Positions 60,837-64,000 of a DNA stretch of 64,000 bases are shown here, piece after piece. The stretch's first letter is position 1. Each line of letters starts with the position of its first letter. Below the pieces are notes generated by a model. That model saw only the letters and a program-made list of their open reading frames with translations, did not search any database and had not been told where the DNA came from. The stretch lies in contig NC_134354.1 of assembly GCF_048569485.1 (NCBI RefSeq), positions 397,892,680-397,956,679 on the forward strand, read 5' to 3'. A program made the position numbers and the translations under genes. This stretch comes from Anomaloglossus baeobatrachus (lineage: Eukaryota > Chordata > Amphibia > Anura > Aromobatidae).

Positions 60837-61293
60837 TGTGAGACTCATGTGGGATTAGTGGATGAGGGCAGGTATATCTCACCCCGGTATCGGTCCTATG
60901 TGACTTAGCCTGGCCAGGATCACCTGGCTACTAATGGATTAATGGGAGGTGAAGGACGGAGGTAAAAGGAATCTGGGAAGTTGGGGGAGGGTCTCCATCT
61001 GGGAACACAGTAAGCCTGTCTGTGTAGGAGACACTTGTGAGGAGCAGTGCCTGATGTTTGTATGGTTTAGCTGGAAGGGAGAAGCCCTCCAGTTGGTAGT
61101 TAGGATAACACCGTGTATAGTTAGTGCCGGACAGGCAAGGATTTATTTTGTTGGTGTTTTTTTTTCTTTTTGTTTATGCTTCACTGAAATAAACCTGACC
61201 AAGCGTCAGTTACACCTTGAATTCGGCTGTCTGCCTGAGGTGAATACGTGCCCTTTGAACACAGCAAAGGCGATCCCGGAGCGTGTTGTCACA
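60837..61293 (+). repeat. 3' LTR of the Gmr1-like element
   Basis: 457 bp; I see no difference from the 5' LTR. It is preceded by the polypurine stretch gagggggggggata. The right side is TGAC, matching the left target duplication, and then the hAT sequence resumes. Confidence 0.93.
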
Positions 61294-61297
61294 TGAC

Positions 61298-62231
61298 CAA
61301 CACGATGACTGAACATGCTGTCCTCCTCCTCCTCATCATCTACCCTGTCCTCTGGCCAGCCACGCTGAACCGAGGATATGACTGCATGTCATATCCTCAA
61401 TTTGGCCAGAGAGTTGCTCCATGTCTTCATCCTCCTCCTCGTCATAGTCCTCCACTGCACGTTGTGATGAGACGAGGCTGGGCTGTGTGTTATCATCACC
61501 CACACCCACTACTGTTTCTTGCTCAAACTCATCGCGCTCCGCCTGCAATGCATCATGGTTGTTTTTTGAGCAGAGACCATTTTAGAAGGCAGAGAAGCGG
61601 TATGGTGACGCTAATAATGTCGTCATCGCCGCTCACCATCTTGGTGGAGTCCTCAAAGTTTTGGCGGATGGTGCATAGGTCGGACATCAATCTCCACTCC
61701 TCAGGTGTTATGTGTGGAGTTTGACCCATTTCCCGACGGCTTAGGTGATGCAGGTACTCAACAACTGCCCTCTTCTGCTCACATATCCTGACCAACTTGT
61801 GCAGAGTTGAATTCCAACGCGTGGGGACATCACACACCAGTCTGTGTGCCGGAAGATGCAAACGGCGTCTTAAGCCGGCAAGGCCGGCTGAAGCAGTAGG
61901 TGACTTTCGAAAATGTGCAGACAGGCGGCGAACTTTTACCAGCAGATCAGACAGCTCTGAGTATGACTTTAGAAACCGCTGAACCACGAGGTTGAGCACA
62001 TGGGCCACGCATGGAACATGTGTCAGCTGGCCTCGCCTCAAAGCCGCCACCAGGTTCCGGCCATTGTCACACACGACCTTTCCTGGCTTTAGGTTCAGAG
62101 TTGTGAGCCAGTGATCTGCCTGCTGTTTCAGAGCTGTCCACACCTCTTCTGCATTGTGGGGTTTGTCACCTATGCAGATTAGCTTCAGCACTGCCTGTTG
62201 CCGCTTCGCCGAGGCAGTGCTGCAGTGCTTC
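61298..62231 (-). pseudogene. hAT transposase, middle part
   Basis: Reads LKLICIGDKPHNAEEVWTAL, then VVCDNGRNLVAALRRGQLTH (second catalytic Asp region), CVAHVLNLVVQRFL, and CDVPTRWNSTLHKLVRI, the RW motif of hAT enzymes. The frame stops near 61553; an acidic continuation (QAERDEFEQETVV, then EDYDEEEDEDMEQL) lies in another frame, indicating a shift. The sequence runs up to the Gypsy insertion. The right side is cut by the LTR-like element at 62232. Confidence 0.85.
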
Positions 62232-63391
62232 TGTGTCGCCCTGGACAAGCCAGGGGCCACAGAGCACAACACTTAAACACCCCACACTCCCTGCAGGCAT
62301 ATCATAGTCAAAACACAAAATCCTTGTTGCCTTCCCCAGGGGCTGTTGTCCACACCAGGGTGTGGAGCCAGGCGGTTGGTCTCCACCCACCGAGGAGGAG
62401 GGAAAACACAGGCAGTGAGAGTTAAGCTAAGGAAGTGGAAGGAGGAAAGTAGTAGAGAGGAGAAAAGTGACAGCAAAGAGCCTGAAGTTGGTCCGGGTGT
62501 GTGGCCCGGACAGGACAGCAAGGTTGGCAGGATGTGGTGACCGTCTGCAGTGGAGGCCGATTGGAGTCTGCCGTAAGGACCGTGGACGGGTGGTGACCCG
62601 GCCGTACCGGACCGGTATACAAAGAGAAGCCAGCACCATTGGCAGAGGACTTTCGGATCCCGGCAAGGCTTGGTGTCGCCGTGAATTTGCCAAATCCGTT
62701 AGTGAAGGGAACCTCAGGGTTTCCAAACAGCCAAGTCCAGATAGAAGGCAACCGTACAACCGTGAAGGGGAGACACAGCCACCGCCAAGGGCAACCGTCT
62801 CCCAGGGCCAGCGCCTGTGGGCAAAAGGGGCTCCTCCGGCCCATATCCAGGTCGGGGAGCGGGTTACCGTTGGGAAACCATCACTACCAACACTTAACTT
62901 AGGTGCAGGGAGAGACAGTCATCACTAACCTGCAGGGACAGCCACTTGTTTAACCGTGAACTGTGTCATCATCATTGGGCTGAGTGAGTACCTCCGTGCC
63001 GTGCGGCACAGCGCTGCCCCTGCGACCCTGCACCTCATCAGGCCCCGCAACCCGCCTGTCATCCATGTCTACCCCATCACCAGGCCCCGGGACAACCAAC
63101 CCCCCTACCCACGGAGGGAAGAAATAACAACAAAGCTGCTCCCTGTCACAGGCTCCCGGGATCCCCGTCCAGAGCAGCGGTGGTGTCCACACAATCACCA
63201 CAACCGTGGGTGGCGTCACGGACAATATCCCCAAAACCCAAACCACCCCTTTTCACTCACGGGCGAGTAGCGCCGCTCGAGTCCCCGGGATCCGGCCATC
63301 GCTCGAGCCAACGAGCAGCAGCAGCCGTAGAGCAGCGTCAGCCGGACCCGAGCAGTGGGAGAGCGCACCGTCCCCTCCTCCGCCCGCGACA
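62232..63391 (+). mobile_element. LTR-like element, solo (subfamily C, copy 3)
   Basis: 1160 bp, starts TGTGTCGCCCTGGACAAGCC, ends CCGCCCGCGACA; CTTC duplicated at 62228-62231 and 63392-63395. Collinear with copies at 45519 and 46739, with scattered small differences, including in the region of the poly-A-type signal. Inserted in the hAT transposase, between its N-terminal and middle pieces. Solo, no coding region. Confidence 0.7.
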
Positions 63392-63427
63392 CTTCCAGCT
63401 TGGGACTGGTGTGGAGGGTAAAGTGGA

Positions 63428-63955
63428 TCAGGATGCGCAGGAGGAGGAGGAGGCTGAGGAGCATGACATTCCGGAGCTGTAGAGTGTGTGTGAAACCCTG
63501 ACTGAGGTAGGGCCTGCAAAACTTGGTGTGTGAAGGACGTGTTCCGTCCCTCGCTCAGACTGGGTCCCAGCTTGCACAATATTAACCCAGTGTGACGTCA
63601 ACGAGATGTAGCGGCCTTGGCCACATGCACTTGTCCACGTGTCTGTGGTTAGGTGGACTTTGGCTGAAACAGCGTTGTTCAGGGCACGTGTGATGTTTTG
63701 TGACACGTGGTTATGCAATGCGGGGACGGCACACCGGGAGAAATAGTGGCGGCTGTGGACCGAGTAACGTGGGACAGCTGCCACCATCAGGTCGCGGAAT
63801 GCTTCTGTCTCCACCAGCCTAAAAGGCAACATTTCCAGCGCAAGCAGTCGCGAAATGTTAGCATTTAGAACTGTGGCATGTGGGGTGTTGGCAGTGTATT
63901 TGCGCCTGCGTTCAAAGGTTTGCTGAATGGATAACTGAACGTTGCGCTGGGACAA
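63428..63955 (-). pseudogene. hAT transposase, N-terminal part
   Basis: From the start near 63955: MSQRNVQLSIQQTFERRRKY, then LLALEMLPFRLVETEAFRDL and LTTDTWTSACGQGRYISLTS. The DTWTS segment holds the first catalytic Asp of hAT transposases. Similar to ZBED-type proteins domesticated from hAT. A BED zinc finger, if present, would lie beyond the window edge. After SHWV the frame continues into low-complexity sequence (SSGMSCSSASSSSCAS), so the true frame may already be lost there. Confidence 0.8.
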
Positions 63956-64000
63956 GGACGTGCTTGATTATGGTGTTCTTTCTGCGTAGGCAACTGCAGG

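Larger units (their letters stand above)
56072..61293 (+). mobile_element. Gmr1-like Ty3/Gypsy LTR retrotransposon, nearly whole fossil
   Basis: 5222 bp with 457-bp LTRs at 56072-56528 and 60837-61293 that look identical, flanked by TGAC at 56068-56071 and 61294-61297. Identical LTRs mean a very young insertion. Internal order is gag, zinc knuckle, protease, integrase, reverse transcriptase, RNase H. Integrase ahead of reverse transcriptase is the hallmark of the Gmr1 group of deuterostome Ty3/Gypsy elements. It looks nearly whole, with about one break in the coding region. No envelope. It is inserted in the hAT transposase gene. Confidence 0.92.
53230..64000 (-). mobile_element. hAT transposon (ZBED-like transposase), interrupted by two retroelements
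   Basis: Minus-strand element running off the right edge. Transposase pieces occur in order from the right: N-terminal (63955-63428), middle (62231 to about 61300), C-terminal (56071-55338). Two insertions with their own 4-bp duplications separate them. The left end (agtgatgagcgagcatgctt at 53231) and tandem arrays at 53610-55110 would be its downstream non-coding part; that assignment is an inference from position. The transposase itself also carries disruptions, so the copy is inactive. Confidence 0.8.

Overview
The window is nuclear DNA of a vertebrate with a large, repeat-rich genome, most likely an anuran amphibian (frog or toad). Three things suggest this: one vertebrate gene spread over 25 kb, Tc1, hAT, Helitron, V-SINE-like and Gypsy elements of types common in amphibians, and dozens of palindromic MITEs. 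Protein-coding sequence is below 1%. There is nothing bacterial, no CRISPR array, and no RNA gene that I can support.

The only host gene I can support is a microsomal glutathione S-transferase 3 gene (MGST3, MAPEG family) on the minus strand. Four coding exons lie at 44526-44398, 27227-27105, 25053-24981 and 19733-19633. Splice sites are canonical and phases match, giving a 141-residue product. A polyadenylation signal follows at 19559-19554. A splice acceptor at 44550-44551 suggests a non-coding first exon upstream. The 17.2, 2.1 and 5.2 kb introns consist mostly of transposons.

Layout: 1-4371 is a ~450 bp tandem satellite ending in a 641 bp near-perfect palindrome. 4372-8890 holds unclassified repeats and one LTR-like element. 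8892-10723 holds Tc1/mariner sequence. 10977-19298 is a dense, nested MITE block lying downstream of MGST3. 19553-44549 is the MGST3 gene with MITEs, two TA-flanked elements carrying minisatellites, a 62-bp minisatellite, a Helitron, a SINE and an LTR-like element in its introns. 44927-50682 holds two nested MITE shells, one around a pair of LTR-like elements and the other around a BEL/Pao-like remnant. 50683-53229 is mixed repeats. 53230 to the right edge is one hAT transposon on the minus strand. It is split by a nearly whole Gmr1-like Ty3/Gypsy fossil (56072-61293, 457-bp LTRs that look identical, 4-bp target duplication) and by a third copy of the long LTR-like element (62232-63391).

Recurring themes are: MITEs of different terminal families joined end to end by single shared TTA target sites; a ~1.2 kb core carried inside MITEs with different termini; consensus 5' splice-site motifs (CAG/GTGAGTAT-like) inside many unrelated MITEs; and five LTR-like elements that share 4-bp target duplications and an internal motif. 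I see no new cellular system. The best leads are these architectural patterns and the Gmr1-like element with its SCAN-like gag.
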